Assembly (NCBI GenBank): GCA_029718625.1
Contig: CM056376.1
Coordinates: 81,178,541 to 81,242,540, forward strand
From: Synaphobranchus kaupii
Taxonomy: Eukaryota; Chordata; Actinopteri; Anguilliformes; Synaphobranchidae
Length of the DNA stretch: 64,000 bases
Direction: 5' to 3'
How positions within the stretch are numbered: position 1 is the first letter of the stretch; every line of letters starts with the position of its first letter. The notes beneath the pieces are model-generated. The model was not told where the DNA came from. It saw only the letters and a program-made list of their open reading frames with translations, and did no database searches. Of this stretch, positions 1 to 11,842 are shown one piece after another. The position numbers and the translations under genes were made by a program.

Positions 1-59
1 CAATGCTACGATGCAACTGGGAGATGCATCACCACGCTGCTCTGAATTGCATATTACTA

Positions 60-428
60 CACATCTCTCTGCTTGGACTGTCTGTTTTATCAGCTCATTT
101 ATCTACCTCTGACTGTAACCTGCCCAACCCATTTGATTATTTGCTCTGATAGATCCCTCATTATATTTCTGTTTCCATTCATTCTGTCTTAACTATTACA
201 ATGGGCTGGCCAGCGGAAGATGGGCTCCCCCTCTCAAGCCAAATTCCTCCCAAGATTTCCCAAGAGTGTTTTTCTTCCCACTGGGATGTTTTTGTTTTTT
301 TACCTCAATTGCTCCCTTTTTGGGGGTTTTTTTGGACCAATTTTCTTTTGTATTTCTAATGTAAAGCATTTTTGTAACAGTGTCTTTGTAAAAACCGCTA
401 TACAAATAAAATTGAATTGAATTGAATA
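60..428 (+). repeat. L2-type LINE 3' untranslated tail
   Basis: This stretch has the layout of the conserved 3' UTR of teleost L2-like LINEs: a GGTTCCTCCCAAGG-like block (here CAAATTCCTCCCAAG near 239), a run resembling GGGAGTTTTTCCTTGCCACTG, then GCTATACAAATAAAATTG followed by repeated TTGAA units at the 3' end. The same blocks occur in better condition at 17195-17557, which supports the assignment. No reverse transcriptase reading frame is left, so this is a 5'-truncated copy. The 5' limit is approximate. Confidence 0.75.
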
Positions 429-3055
429 AAGCCATTTATGGACCATTCGGGACGAGACATGCAATATGAGTGTGAGTAATTACTGTTCTTCCAGGAGATG
501 TGAAGTACGAATAATGTTTTACATAATGGCAATGGTGAGAAAGGCCTGTTACTATAGCCAAACAAAAACAGCTCCAAGCAAAACACGCAGAAGCACTCTC
601 CTGCTGAACATTTCATTCTGCAATATCTAAACCAATTACTCTTCCTGCTTAAGGTAATTACCAGGATAATGGAGTCCTACCACATCAAAGCTAGACAATC
701 ATACTGAGTTAAAAGATATTAGCTGTATTCATCACCAGTCTGAAATTAGATGTCCATTTCAATTATGTCAGCTTCAAAGCCACATATTTCTACTTGAATA
801 GGAAGTTTCCTGGAAATCAACCCCACTGTCAGCATGAGAGAAATACCCATGATACAGCCAGCGGGTGAAGCGTTGAACAGATTTCACCAACATGCATACA
901 GGTTCTAATCATAATCCTGGCAGCCTGTCTAGACAGTTTTTCTCCCACTTGATCCGAGTGATTGTTGCCTCATTTGAACTAAGGCAATCCCTTCTGCAGC
1001 CTACAGGCCCTTCAGGACCAGGGTTGGACACTCCCAGCCTGGATATTGCCAGTTCGACTCTTGGCTGTACCATGCTAGGCAACTGGAGGGGGATTGATGA
1101 GGGACAGCGTGGAATGGAGGTAATCTTGGCCCAGATTACACTGGTCTTTGATAAAGCTGGGACCATATGTAGGAATACAGCATACTAATGTATATAAACC
1201 AGTTACCAATGCCAATGGTGTCCAAACCATTACTGCACCATTTTACTAGTGAATTTATTAATAAACGTTACTTTAAACAGCATCTCTTTGTAAAGTACTG
1301 CCAAAGTTTACCAACATGATATTGGGATGTGCAAGCAATGTTGTGGAATCAGATTACTATTAATATGTTACAAATGATCCTATTGGCTAGCAGATTAGAC
1401 AGTAGTAAAGAGACAAGATGGAGGCCCAACATTTGGTTGCCTAGCAATGTGACCTATCCCGTGTGGCAGTACGTTGGCTTCATACCATACTATGAAGGGA
1501 AGGTTTAGCAAAGGCTTTGAATCAATGTGTGTGCTTCTGCGCATATTATCCAGCTCAGTCTGCCCAGACAGTTGAGTGTCGTTGTTTGTTCCACTGAAAC
1601 CACATGGATAGATTTTGGTCAGAAATTGGACCTGGAGCTGTCGCTGGTGAGTGAAAATCCTTTGCAAGACCAAACGTACTGAAATGTTAACAATAGCATA
1701 GGCTAAGTTAATACACTCAATTATGAACTGTTGGTATAGCTACAACCATATGAATATGCTCACATTTTTCATTTGTTTCAATTAAAACAACATGCCTTAA
1801 TAGAAAATCATCAGTGATGGTATGGCGGTGTGAAAATCTGGACACCGCCCATCCCTAGTGAGGAATCTTCCCGCTGAACTCAACAAAAGTGGAATGGAAA
1901 GATAGTGGTCGGGCAATGACAAATCGGTGTATGTCATCTAAGCGCTGTAAGCGTGTGACTGCAAAGTCATTATCTGGATGGTGACATCATGCTAATAAGG
2001 ATTCTTTGACCCATTGTAACCTCATTCAGCACCTGTCACTGGAGCCGACAAACTGTACAGCAAGCTGACTCAATCCCATAGACAAGCACACGAACCCGCA
2101 AATGCACTCTCCCCACAGACGTACTGACACACTCTCCTTGTCTATCCTCCGCAGACATTAACTCGGCAAACCCAATGGCCACGCCCTACACAATGACACA
2201 TTCTCTTTGCTCTCATGCAGCACGGCAAGAAAAAGCAATGACTAGTGTTCTAGTTCTACAGAGACTTCTGGGATGTCTCACATCCCAGGAGGCTTTAGCA
2301 CGTCGCTCTAGCTTGCTGAGAATACCGCTCCTTAAGAATACTCGTCGCTTGCGAACATCAGAACACTGAGATTGAGGAATGAAGGGACACATCTATTCAG
2401 ACAGACACCGCACTGTCATAAAGACACAGGGGACCTCATGCAATGGAGATATTGGCAGTAGAGGTTACCATGACAATGCTTCTTTTAGTTTCAGACGAAC
2501 AGAACGCAGGTGACAACTTATTGAGATTACTTCCCTACCGGGCACACGCGTCAGTTCTAGAAAGTATCAGACGAGAAAGTTTAATTTTTTTATTTATTTT
2601 TTTATCTCTGCTCCATCGGCAGCAAATCAAAGTGGACCAGTTTTTCAGTAATTCTCTGGGGCAAAATGCTATCCAAACAGAGCACTCGGCGCCATTGAAC
2701 AGAGACGCCACCTGCAGATCCTGAGACAAAGGGGCAATGTGCACTGAGATGGAGGGACGCCAGGCCCCCAGAGGGTCTTTTCCCCTTTGTAAGAGCCTGA
2801 CCTGGCATCAGGTGTCTGAGAGAAAACATTCAATTCCTCGCTGAATAGCAGAAGAACATTTTTGGGGACTAGCACAAGAAGCTAATAAAAAACGGAAGCC
2901 TGCCTCCCTCTGCCGAGTGCAGCTGCGTGATAAACCCCAATATTAGCGCCACCATTTATTACAGGCCGCGCTTCCACACCCCTGTTGTTTAGGGTTGGAT
3001 GTGCCCCCCGACCGTGCTGCAGACGGACCGTGTGCCCCTCCAGCAGTGCCCCTAC
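429..3055. other. Unique non-coding DNA, no gene recognised
   Basis: I see no open reading frame with a recognisable domain and no complete mobile element here. A short hairpin lies near 1826-1851, where GGCGGTGT and ACACCGCC flank a 10-base loop. If the exon at 3056-3287 is real, this interval would be the intron downstream of it. I looked for a following IQ-motif exon on the minus strand and did not find one. Confidence 0.5.
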
Positions 3056-3287
3056 CTGCTTGTTTTTGAGGTCGAGCGAGAGCTCGTAGTCGGAGGCGGA
3101 GGAGTGCGAGCAGGCACCGGGCCCCTTGCTCCGCTGCACTCTCACGGGAGAGGTGGTGTGGTGCAGGCTGGCTTTCTGCCCTGTGCCCCCCCAGGCCCCC
3201 GCTCCGCCTCCCTCCTCCTCCTCCACTCCATCCTGCGCGTTCCCCTTGCCCTCGGGCCGCCCTGCCTCGCCCGGCGGGTGGGCTTCG
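3056..3287 (-). CDS. Internal exon of an IQSEC-like Arf-GEF gene (single exon)
   Basis: On the minus strand a pyrimidine-rich tract ending TTTCCACAG (AG at 3289-3288) is followed by 232 nt that stay open and end at AAGCAG, directly before GTAGGGG (GT at 3055-3054). Both splice signals are good. The exon carries 1 nt of a split codon plus 77 codons and ends in phase 0. The product is Gly/Glu-rich, then has TSPVRVQRSK, and ends SDYELSLDLKNKQ. From memory, IQSEC/BRAG proteins have an S-YELS-DL--KQ segment immediately before their IQ motif and upstream of the Sec7 domain, where they act as GEFs for Arf6 at synapses and endosomes. The exon lies in a GC-rich pocket unlike the AT-rich surroundings. 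No neighbouring exon was found within the window. Seen: splice sites and open frame. Inferred: family. Confidence 0.55.
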
Positions 3288-3371
3288 CTGTGGAAAGGAG
3301 AAAACTCAGAGTGAGGCTGCATTCTCCGGACCTCCCCTCTTATCGGGCCGGCTGCCTCCGGCGGGCGGGGC

Positions 3372-3425
3372 TAAGGGATTGAGGGGGTGGGGGATTTGGG
3401 GAGGGGAGGGGGGATTGGGGGAGGT
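3372..3425 (+). other. G-rich tract with G-quadruplex potential
   Basis: At least six runs of four to six G occur within about 50 bases, separated by one to four bases. The tract lies about 90 bp upstream (in minus-strand terms) of the 3' splice site of the exon at 3056-3287, so the pre-mRNA would be C-rich here and the G-rich strand would be the template strand. Confidence 0.6.
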
Positions 3426-6400
3426 GTCTCAGCTTTGCTTTAGACTAGCTGCAAACACGACAGGGCATTTCAAAGTCAGAGTTCACACAGCAAAAGCAGA
3501 CAGAGGGTCGGACACGGAACTTTGGACACTCGACTGTGACACACAGAGACGGGACACAGTCATGCATTTGAGGGGCCTGGGTGGCAGCGAGCTCTCGCGC
3601 CGCTGGACTGAAACGTGACTTGGGATGGCATGTCTCACTGCTGTCACAGGCTGAACTCCACAGTATGTGACTGTGACAGGAGGCTTTCTAAACGTCACGC
3701 ATGTTAACGTGAGGCTCCGGAGCTCTCTGTGTGCAGGCGGGAAAGAGCAGCGACGCTCTAAGCTCCTGTCACAGTGGACTCCCTGACAGGCTAATAGCAC
3801 CCAGCTGTAGGAAACAGATTGCAGAAATACTTCCCATAATGTACTGAAGGCCAAAGGAGCATTTACAATGCGCTAATGCTAATGACACCTTTTGCAAAAT
3901 CCCAAGTTCAGTGAAATTACGATGGGTGGCAGAAAAATAGAGCTTTTGAACACTGACTGCTAAAAGGTTTTCATGTTTTCTTTTTTCTTTCTTCTATGAA
4001 ATAATTTTAATATGAAAGAAATATGGTGCACATTATGAATGTACAGTATAATATTTATTAATAGCAATTCATCGGGTTAACTCCATTGATGTTTCATGAT
4101 GTCAAGATAATGCATATGGCTAATATACATTCACATAAACCAAGGGGGAGAGTTGGTGTGCTTATTGAAGACTCTTTTAGAAACAGGCTCCTTTTATTCT
4201 CTCTTCTTCTTCTCTTCCTGAATAGTTTCCTGCTTCTTCTTTTGGACCGGGTGACACGATCATTATTTGTTTTTGTAGTGTGCTTCAATTCAGCTTGAGG
4301 ACTCTCTTCACATCTTGTGTCTGGTTAAGAAGAGACAGAAAAACTATCCCTGGCTCATGCATCATTTACATTCCTGAAAAGCACCTTGGGATATGATCGT
4401 AACATTGCTGAAGACATGGAGGCAGTGATGGCCGCAACACTGCAAAACAACATGGACTCAAAGGGATCCTCTTAATTATTTACGATATATTTGACAACAT
4501 ATTCCTACATACCAGAGATTAAATTTGGTCCAATAAAACACAGGCTCCCAAATGTGCATGCTGTTCACACCTGCAACAACCAGCAGCATAAAACTTAATT
4601 TTAATTCTTAAAAGGAGATTAGAAAATGTATTTTTGTAGCAGTTCTCAGCTCGGTTACATCCATGTTGAGCCGGAAGGCTTTTCAAAACACGATAAGCAG
4701 ATTATGGTGTTGACAGAAACCTATTCACGCTTAAACGCTTGATCTGTCTCCTTGAAGTCCGCTGTAAAAATGTTTCTGGGTGCAGAAGCTGATCTTCAAA
4801 ATCTCTACTGTGCACTTCAGCATCTCACCACCACACCTTGAACTTAGGAGATCTTCTGTGTAAAAAGCAGGGCAAGGCTGCATGGAAAGTGGGCCCAAAA
4901 GGACAGCCTCTGTCGTCCCGACCCACCTCTTCTCCAGCTTTGCTCCACCCACTGTGGAGAGTGAGAGGGAGAGGGGCATCCTGTACCAAGACTGGGAGGA
5001 CCTGTTTTCTGTCCTCCCGAAGTCCTGCAGTTCCTTCCAATTGGCCAACCGTGATAGTGGCAGAGAGAGCTAGACAGATTGTGTGGGGCTGAAAAGCAGC
5101 CATCCAGCTCTCTCGCCTCGATAGCGGGAAGCAGCCCTACGACCCCTTCCAAGTGGGAAAGATACCCGCTCAGCGTCTGTTTGAAACACGGAGCGGACTC
5201 AGCCCTGCTCTTTGTCCACTTGGCAGGGAGAATAACGTAGTTTCTTCCGAACTGAGGAAACGTCCAGTTGAGGCAGTCATCCGCACAGCAAGCAGATGCC
5301 TCCTGTTTGATCGAGCAGGGAGATGCATGCTTGGGGTGCAATATTTCTTCCTTCCACTTGTTTCACAGAAATGTTAACTTGTTTGGAGTACTACACTCCG
5401 TCAACAGTGGCAGTAATGTGGCACCATATCACTTGTTTATAATATCATGATATCTTGCCTCTTCTCATGCAGAAACATACTCATGTTCAGCCCCACTGCA
5501 ACAGGTTTTGCTTGTGAAAAACTGAAAAACTTCTTATTTGTTTGCTTTTTCAGCAACCAGCTAAACTGTATAAAATTACATTTATTTTTTAGTGTTAAGG
5601 CCGAAACACATAGTCAGTTAAACAAAATGGTCTCAACAGATATAGCTCTGTTGCAACAGGCAGGGGAGGGGTTCTTATGCTAATTTGGCTCTATAAGAAA
5701 TAACCTTTAGTGGGCATTTTTATTGGGCAAGTCTTCACAGTTTTTCCTATATGAGTGAATCATTTTTATGCACACTTTACCTTGGTGTGAAACTAATTTA
5801 CTAATGTTTATCTGGACTACAATTCTGAAAGCATTAAATGTGAACAATTGTATGCAGTAAAATGTAATGGGTATTTATAGGGATGAAACAATCATCTTTG
5901 ATAATTATTTTTCACTTCGCCAAGTTGAAAGACTCAAGTTTTCATTCACAACTACATAGAAATTTCCCTTGGGGATATGTGAAGCCTGCTGTTCTGAGTT
6001 TGCTGGAGCAAAAAAAAAAAAACAGGGCCAAAGAGCACAAAATAAGCACAGCAAACGATACGGAGGTCTGGGAAATGGGAAATCGATCTCTGCAAATGAC
6101 ACAACTCCGCAGGGATGCAAACCAATGTGTCACAGTGCACAGTGGTACATCACCCAGGTCAAACACACAGAAACTCAAATCAATCCCACAAATAAAAGAA
6201 GTACTTGAGAAGTGAGGTTAAAAATGTAATTCAATTTAATTGAATTACATTTTTTAAAATCCAGTTGAAATCGTGATTTAATCTAATTTAGCTATTTCTC
6301 TCAAGATTCCCTAATTATTAATGGTCGTGATATATCATAGATGATATTCACTATGGATGGAGAATACTGGCTACAATAGTTTTTTTGCTATTCACAAAGC

Positions 6401-6832
6401 TGTGGTAAAAGGCATCTTTTTGCTAGCTAATATTTGTTAGCTAGAAAACAAACTGACATGGTCTAACTTTAGGACCAATATGTGTAATAATTAACTTAGT
6501 GAGGGTAGCCTGTGATATGCATTGATCCTAAGGTTTGGCCAAATTGATAGCTAGCCTATTGCTAGCTATTTGGCGAATGTTCGGAAATGATAGCCAGCTT
6601 ATGCAAATGAAAAAACTGGTATTTTATAGACAACTTGAGTTAGGTTGTTACTGTCGCTATCCCAGGGATAATTAACTTATTTATAGTCCTTGAGCTATCC
6701 ATAGCAAAAAGCTAATCAAAGGTTAATTAATTTGGTGTAGGCTACTGTAGCTAGCTAGGTATTGCCAGTAACAAGCCATTATTGTTTTTGTTGTCAATTT
6801 CTATATGACTTGCATATTTTGTTCCTCTGAAA
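3426..6832. other. Unique AT-rich non-coding DNA
   Basis: Only short open frames without recognisable domains occur. There is a near-perfect 17-bp inverted repeat at 6220-6254 and many GCTAGC-type motifs at 6.4-6.8 kb. I recognise no complete mobile element. Confidence 0.5.
6220..6254. repeat. 17-bp perfect hairpin
   Basis: The left arm AAAAATGTAATTCAATT is followed by one central base and its exact reverse complement. The whole hairpin is AT-rich. Confidence 0.85.
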
Positions 6833-7431
6833 CATTACATTACATTCATTTAGCAGACGCTTTTATCCAAAGCGACGTACAGTAAGTGCATACAGAGACA
6901 TCATCAAGATCACCACAGAACAGACAAGACAAAGCACATCCTTCCCATAATGTAGCAGCTATCCCTAGTAATGAACGTTGACTGTAGTTCACAGTAAGCT
7001 GTGGGTAAATCAGCAATACTACACTTCTATTCTAAATACTATTATAAACTATAATAAACAGACAGGAAAACACAGGGAACTAGTAAACAGGGAACTGATA
7101 TTCCTAGGTGAGGATATCAGTCAAGGTGGAGTCTGAAGAGGTGTGTCTTCAGGCCTCGACGGAATGCAGGCAGGGTTGGAGTAGAACGTAGGGGAATTGG
7201 AAGTTCATTCCACCACTGAGGAGCTAATGTGGAAAAACTCCGCAGTCGAGACAAGCGAGAGCCTTTGACACGGAGGGGGGGAAGTGCCAGTCGCCCTGCT
7301 GTAGAAGAGCGAAGTGGTCGAGCAGGAACATAGTTCTGGATTAAGTCCTGCAGGTAGGCGGGGCCTGTCCTATTGGCTGCAGTGTAGGCCAGGGTCAGAA
7401 CTTTGAACCTGATCCTGGCTGCAACTGGCTG
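6833..7431 (-). mobile_element. 5'-truncated LINE (L2/CR1-like), 3' end
   Basis: Read on the minus strand, the interval holds the C-terminal part of a LINE ORF2, then a 3' UTR, then GCTTTGGATAAAAGCGTCTG and (TAATG)n at 6834-6850. That end is a very common LINE tail in teleost genomes. The element is cut off at its 5' side near 7431, just before a short repetitive GTGAAACTGT stretch at 7430-7461. No target-site duplication was identified. Confidence 0.8.
7117..7431 (-). pseudogene. LINE ORF2 C-terminal fragment
   Basis: About 104 codons read QPVAARIRFKVLTLAYTAAN, then LQDLIQNYVPARPLRSS, then the PQWWNELPIP block and end FRRGLKTHLFRLHLD with a stop at 7117. This is the conserved region that follows the reverse transcriptase domain in L2/CR1-type LINE polyproteins. 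The endonuclease and the catalytic reverse transcriptase motifs are missing because of 5' truncation, so it has no enzyme activity. The open frame extends to an ATG at 7518, but residues upstream of 7431 do not look like LINE protein and are chance read-through. Confidence 0.8.
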
Positions 7432-7640
7432 AAACTGTGTGAAACTGTGTGAAACTGATCCTGGTTGAAACTGTACAACATCAGCTGAGTTTGCTGGTGG
7501 TATTGTTTTATTAATCAAAAAACATACTTCAGCTTAGAAGAGAATTGACTTTTTTGATCTCTGCATTTTTCTCTTGCATTGATCATGACCCCTGGTTGTT
7601 GGAAACTGTAGTGCAATATGGCTCCAAAGGAAAGGAGGAA

Positions 7641-7645
7641 GAAAC
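7641..7645. repeat. Target-site duplication GAAAC, left copy
   Basis: GAAAC directly precedes the TG of the left LTR. The same five bases follow the CA of the right LTR at 13436-13440. Confidence 0.95.
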
Positions 7646-8267
7646 TGAAAGGGTTTGTGCCGAATTGCGATGAGCCAAACGCGATAACAGAAATAAGGGA
7701 TAGAAAGTCCCTGGCAGCGCCAAATAATAACACACCCCTATCAAACGGGCTAGCCACGTAAACACGGGCACAGCTAACTCTCAAAATAGCTAACGCTAAA
7801 GAGATAGCGAAAGAGGATAGAAAAAACAAGACACCTTCGGTACGTGACTATAACGCCCGATAAATGGTGAAATAAATGAAATAAAAATAAAACTCACACT
7901 CTCAGAAATGAGTGGGAGCGAGGAAGAGGGAAGAGCAATAAGGGAAACTAAACCCTAATTCCCCTAGGCTTCTAAGAGGAAGAACGTCTGTACTGCGTAA
8001 TAGAATAAATCTTAATTCTCACAAAAAGCAGAGACAAAAACTTACTAACCCTAACCTCGTGAAAACACGAAATGACAAAGAAGCGCCAAGAGGCGGAAGT
8101 GAGGGGTTTAAATACCTGAGAGGTAAAAGAACAGGTGAAACGAATAATTAGCGGGGAGAATGAAAACTCCGAAATGGAACGCAGAAAAATCCGATAGACT
8201 GAAAAGAGAAAATGGGAAAGAGATAAAAACCGTAGCAACAGAGGGAAGATAGGTAAAAACCATGACA
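7646..8267 (-). repeat. 3' LTR of the Gypsy element
   Basis: A 622-bp repeat almost identical to 12812-13435. Plus-strand ends are TGAAAGGG and CATGACA. Compared with the other LTR it has CACGTAAAC instead of CACGTAGAC and lacks two bases in the GAGAGTGGG segment. Confidence 0.95.
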
Positions 8268-8270
8268 GGA

Positions 8271-8280
8271 CCCCCCCTCT
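8271..8280 (-). other. Polypurine tract
   Basis: The minus strand reads AGAGGGGGGG three bases upstream of the 3' LTR. This is the expected place for the primer of plus-strand DNA synthesis. It overlaps the end of pol. Confidence 0.85.
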
Positions 8281-11200
8281 AGGGCACGGCCCCAGACGAT
8301 GCCCCAGGACCATGTCTACGGAAATTCTTAATCAAATCTGGGTCCAAGATGTTTCTTGATGGGACCCAGCATCGCTCCTCAGGGCCATAGCCCTCCCAGT
8401 CCACCAAAAACTGGAAACCCCTACCCACACGTCTCTCAGCCAAGATGCGACGAACCGTATAAACCGGGCCTCCCTCCACAATCCGAGGAGGGGGTGGCGA
8501 ACTCTCGGCCGGAGACAGGGCACTAACGAGAACCGGTTTAAGACGGGAAACGTGGAAAGTGGGATGGATACGCATGGAGCGTGGCAACTGGAGACGCACC
8601 GTGACCGGGTTGATCCTGCGGATGATCTTAAATGGACCCACATAACGCGGGGCGAGTTTGCGAGACTCGACCCGCAAAGGCAAATCCCGTGTGGACAGCC
8701 AGACCCGCTGACCCACCCGATAGGAAGGACCCGAACGACGATGTCTGTCGGCGGAAGCTTTCTGACCAGCGGAAGCTCGCAAAAGAGAGGCACGAACTCG
8801 CTTCCAAACCGCACGACATCTTCGAACAAAAGCGCTAGCAGAGGGGACCTCCACGTCTTTCTCCAGCTCCGGAAAAAGTGGAGGTGAATAGCCCACCTGA
8901 GCCTCGAAAGGGGAAAGACCCGTGGAAGCATTGCGCAGAGTGTTATGGGCATACTCAGCCCATGGAAGATGACGGCTCCATGAAGTGGGATTAGAGGCTG
9001 CCAAACAGCGAAGAGTATTCTCCAATGTCTGATTGGTGCGCTCCGTTTGTCCGTTAGTCTGTGGATGGAACCCAGAGGACAGACTAACGGACGCGCCCAA
9101 TTGTGCACAAAAGGATCGCCAAAATTTAGCCACAAACTGGGGACCACGATCGGACACCACGTCGTGAGGCAAACCATGAATCCTAAAAACGTGGTTAACC
9201 ACTAGCTGCGCTGTCTCCAGTGCAGATGGCAATTTGGCCAAAGCGAGAAAATGTGCCGCCTTGGAAAATCTATCGACAATGACCAAAATAACCGTATTAC
9301 CCTGAGAAGCAGGTAACCCGGTTATAAAGTCCAACGCGATGTGACTCCACGGACGCCTGGGCACGGGTAGCGGACGCAATAAACCCGCAGGAGGAAGATG
9401 CGAACCCTTATTACGAGCGCAAATGACACAAGCGGCGACAAAATCACGCACATCTCTCTCCATTCCAGGCCACCAAAAACGTCTGGACAGAAAATCCTTG
9501 GTGCGATGCGCACCCGGATGGGCAGCCAGCTGGGAGGAGTGACCCCACTGCAGAACACGAGACCTCAAAGTGGGAGAAACAAAAATACAGTTGGCGGGAC
9601 CCCCCCCCGGGTCCGGTTCAAGGCGTAGCGCCTCTTGAACTGCCACTTCGATGTCCCATAGGACAGGAGCTAGAATCTGGGCAGACGGCACAATGGGCTC
9701 TGGAATGGTAGGTTTATCTGACGGGTCAAAAATGCGCGATAGCGCATCAGGTTTGAGGTTCTTAGAACCGGGGCGATACGTCAAAAGGAAATTAAAACGG
9801 GTAAAAAATAATGCCCAGCGCGCCTGCCAGGAATTACGTCTCTTGGCTTGTTGGACGTATTCCAAATTTTTATGGTCGGTCCAGACCGTGAAGGGGTGTT
9901 CCGCACCCTCAAGCCAGTGACGCCACTCCTCCAGAGCCAATTTGACGGCCAGGAGTTCCCGATCCCCCACGTCATAGTTCCTCTCGGCCGGAGTAAGGGC
10001 GCGAGAGAAATAAGCACACGGATGCAATTTGCGGTCGATGGGGGAATGTTGAGATAGGATGGCACCCACTCCTAATTCAGACGCATCTACCTCGACAATA
10101 AACGGGAGGGAGGGATTGGGAGTAATTAGAATGGGCTCAGAACTGAACCTCTTTTTCAAATCCATGAAGGCGAACTCAGCCTTGCGGTTCCAGCGAAACT
10201 GGTCTGCTGACGCCTTCCTTGTGAGAGCAGTGATGGGTGCGGCGAGTGCACTGAAATTCCGGATAAACCGGCGATAAAAATTGGCAAAGCCAAGGAAACG
10301 CTGAACCTGTTTGACCGACTGAGGAGTGGGCCAGTTCAGTACCGCAGAAATTTTATCAGGATCCATCTGGACCCTGCCCTCCGAAATGACAAAACCCAAA
10401 AAGGAGACAGTGCCAGCATGAAAAGAGCACTTCTCTGCCTTGACGAATAATTTCGCCTCTAACAAAGCTTTCAAAACCTGTTTGACATGGCTGATGTGCG
10501 AAACGGGATCAGGAGAAAAAATCAAAATATCGTCTAAGTAAACAAAGACGAATTTCTCTAACATCTCCCGCAGAACATCGTTCACCAACGCCTGAAATAC
10601 TGAGGGGGCGCTAGTGAGCCCGAAAGGCATGACGCAATATTCGTAGTGACCGCTATGGGTGTTAAAAGCGGTCTTCCATTCATCGCCCTCACGCATGCGC
10701 ACCAGGTTATATGCGTTGCGGAGGTCGAGCTTGGAAAAAATAGATGCCCCCTGTAGACGTTCAAACGCTGAGTTCATAAGAGGCAGTGGGTACCTGTTTT
10801 TTATGGTTATGGCGTTGAGGGATCGATAATCAATACAAGGCCTTAAGCCTCCATCCTTCTTTTTAACAAAAAAGAACCCTGCGCCAGCGGGTGAAGTGGA
10901 CGGTCTGATGAAACCATTAGCTAAGGCCTCCTCGATGTACTCCTTCATGGCCAAACTCTCCGGGACTGACAAGGAATAGAGACTGCCTCTGGTAGGGCTA
11001 GTACCAGGGTATAACTCGATCGCACAGTCATATGAGCGATGCGGAGGCAGAGAGGTGGCCCTCTGCTTACTAAAGACCTCTGCTAATTTGGAGTATTCAA
11101 TAGGAACATTAGGAGGCAAAGGGAACTCCAGTGTCCCAGCTATACTGACACCAGTAGCCTGATAATGAGGGCTGGGGGGAGGGGACCATTGAATCTCAGA

Positions 11201-11842
11201 ATCTGACAATTCATCCGAAATTAACCCCTCTCCGGCGGAGTCCCATTCTAAACTCTCATGACCAGTCCCGGAGCAAAAACTGGAATTCTCCAGGGAGATG
11301 ATTTCTTCGGAATCGGACCCTGAATCGGAATCAACCCCTCTAGTTATTCCACGGGAAGTGCATGGAGGGGTGGAGTGACCCTGAATACTACACTGAGGGT
11401 CCCACTGCAATATGGTGCGACCCTCCCCTCCCCAATTAATGTGGGGGTTGTGCCGGACAAGCCAGGTGTGGCCCAGCACTAAGGGGTAGGTAGGGGAATC
11501 TACCAAAAGAAACTGAATCTGCTCAGTATGATCCTCAAAAGGAATGTGCATTGAGAGAAATTTGGTAGTTTTAAAAATAGTACCTGAACCTAAGGGGCGC
11601 CCATCAAGTGCAGTGACAGTTCGGGGCTGAGTAAGGTGAAGAACAGGAATGTGGTGCTTTTTAGCCCACTGGGCATCAATGAAACATTCGACCGCTCCAG
11701 AGTCAATAAATGCATTGACCAGGAGAGGGCGATGTTGCCATACAAGAGTAACAGGCAGTATCGTCCGAGATGTAGTAACACAGAGTCCCGCTAGAGATCC
11801 TCTAACGGGACCCTCCTTTTCCCTTAAGCTTAAAACATTGGT
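8279..11842 (-). CDS. pol: Gypsy Pol polyprotein (PR-RT-RH-IN-chromodomain)
   Basis: The frame is open from 11842 to a stop at 8279, 1187 codons, and probably has no start of its own because it begins inside gag in the +1 frame. Aspartic protease: FIDSGA with Asp near 11704. Reverse transcriptase: [19 protein letters not shown] and YLDD at 10529-10540. RNase [12 protein letters not shown], the [20 protein letters not shown] block and WTDHKNLEY. Integrase: an H-H-C-C zinc domain ending CVICARNKG, then the D-D-E core with [16 protein letters not shown] and QTERTNQT. The C-terminus has a GPY/F-type [11 protein letters not shown] and a chromodomain ([17 protein letters not shown]) at about 8330-8480. 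All catalytic residues are present and there is no internal stop, so this looks functional. Chromodomains in this group are known to target integration to particular chromatin. Confidence 0.95.
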   Translation of the reverse strand, partial: TNVLSLREKEGPVRGSLAGLCVTTSRTILPVTLVWQHRPLLVNAFIDSGAVECFIDAQWAKKHHIPVLHLTQPRTVTALDGRPLGSGTIFKTTKFLSMHIPFEDHTEQIQFLLVDSPTYPLVLGHTWLVRHNPHINWGGEGRTILQWDPQCSIQGHSTPPCTSRGITRGVDSDSGSDSEEIISLENSSFCSGTGHESLEWDSAGEGLISDELSDSEIQWSPPPSPHYQATGVSIAGTLEFPLPPNVPIEYSKLAEVFSKQRATSLPPHRSYDCAIELYPGTSPTRGSLYSLSVPESLAMKEYIEEALANGFIRPSTSPAGAGFFFVKKKDGGLRPCIDYRSLNAITIKNRYPLPLMNSAFERLQGASIFSKLDLRNAYNLVRMREGDEWKTAFNTHSGHYEYCVMPFGLTSAPSVFQALVNDVLREMLEKFVFVYLDDILIFSPDPVSHISHVKQVLKALLEAKLFVKAEKCSFHAGTVSFLGFVISEGRVQMDPDKISAVLNWPTPQSVKQVQRFLGFANFYRRFIRNFSALAAPITALTRKASADQFRWNRKAEFAFMDLKKRFSSEPILITPNPSLPFIVEVDASELGVGAILSQHSPIDRKLHPCAYFSRALTPAERNYDVGDRELLAVKLALEEWRHWLEGAEHPFTVWTDHKNLEYVQQAKRRNSWQARWALFFTRFNFLLTYRPGSKNLKPDALSRIFDPSDKPTIPEPIVPSAQILAPVLWDIEVAVQEALRLEPDPGGGPANCIFVSPTLRSRVLQWGHSSQLAAHPGAHRTKDFLSRRFWWPGMERDVRDFVAACVICARNKGSHLPPAGLLRPLPVPRRPWSHIALDFITGLPASQGNTVILVIVDRFSKAAHFLALAKLPSALETAQLVVNHVFRIHGLPHDVVSDRGPQFVAKFWRSFCAQLGASVSLSSGFHPQTNGQTERTNQTLENTLRCLAASNPTSWSRHLPWAEYAHNTLRNASTGLSPFEAQVGYSPPLFPELEKDVEVPSASAFVRRCRAVWKRVRASLLRASAGQKASADRHRRSGPSYRVGQRVWLSTRDLPLRVESRKLAPRYVGPFKIIRRINPVTVRLQLPRSMRIHPTFHVSRLKPVLVSALSPAESSPPPPRIVEGGPVYTVRRILAERRVGRGFQFLVDWEGYGPEERCWVPSRNILDPDLIKNFRRHGPGASSGAVP

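Noticed and set aside
1826..1851. 8-bp hairpin as a terminator or regulatory site
   Set aside because: It is short and isolated, and such hairpins are expected by chance in a window of this size.
2882..3055. Extension of the IQSEC-like frame to the stop at 2882
   Set aside because: The frame after 3056 follows a strong GT donor and reads sequence unlike the family. It is treated as intron.
7515..7829. 104-codon frame starting MFFLSSFAIS
   Set aside because: It is LTR sequence. The same start occurs in the other LTR, and the frame then reads into flanking DNA.
8332..9177. 281-codon open frame on the minus strand
   Set aside because: It is an alternative-frame shadow of the Gypsy pol gene.
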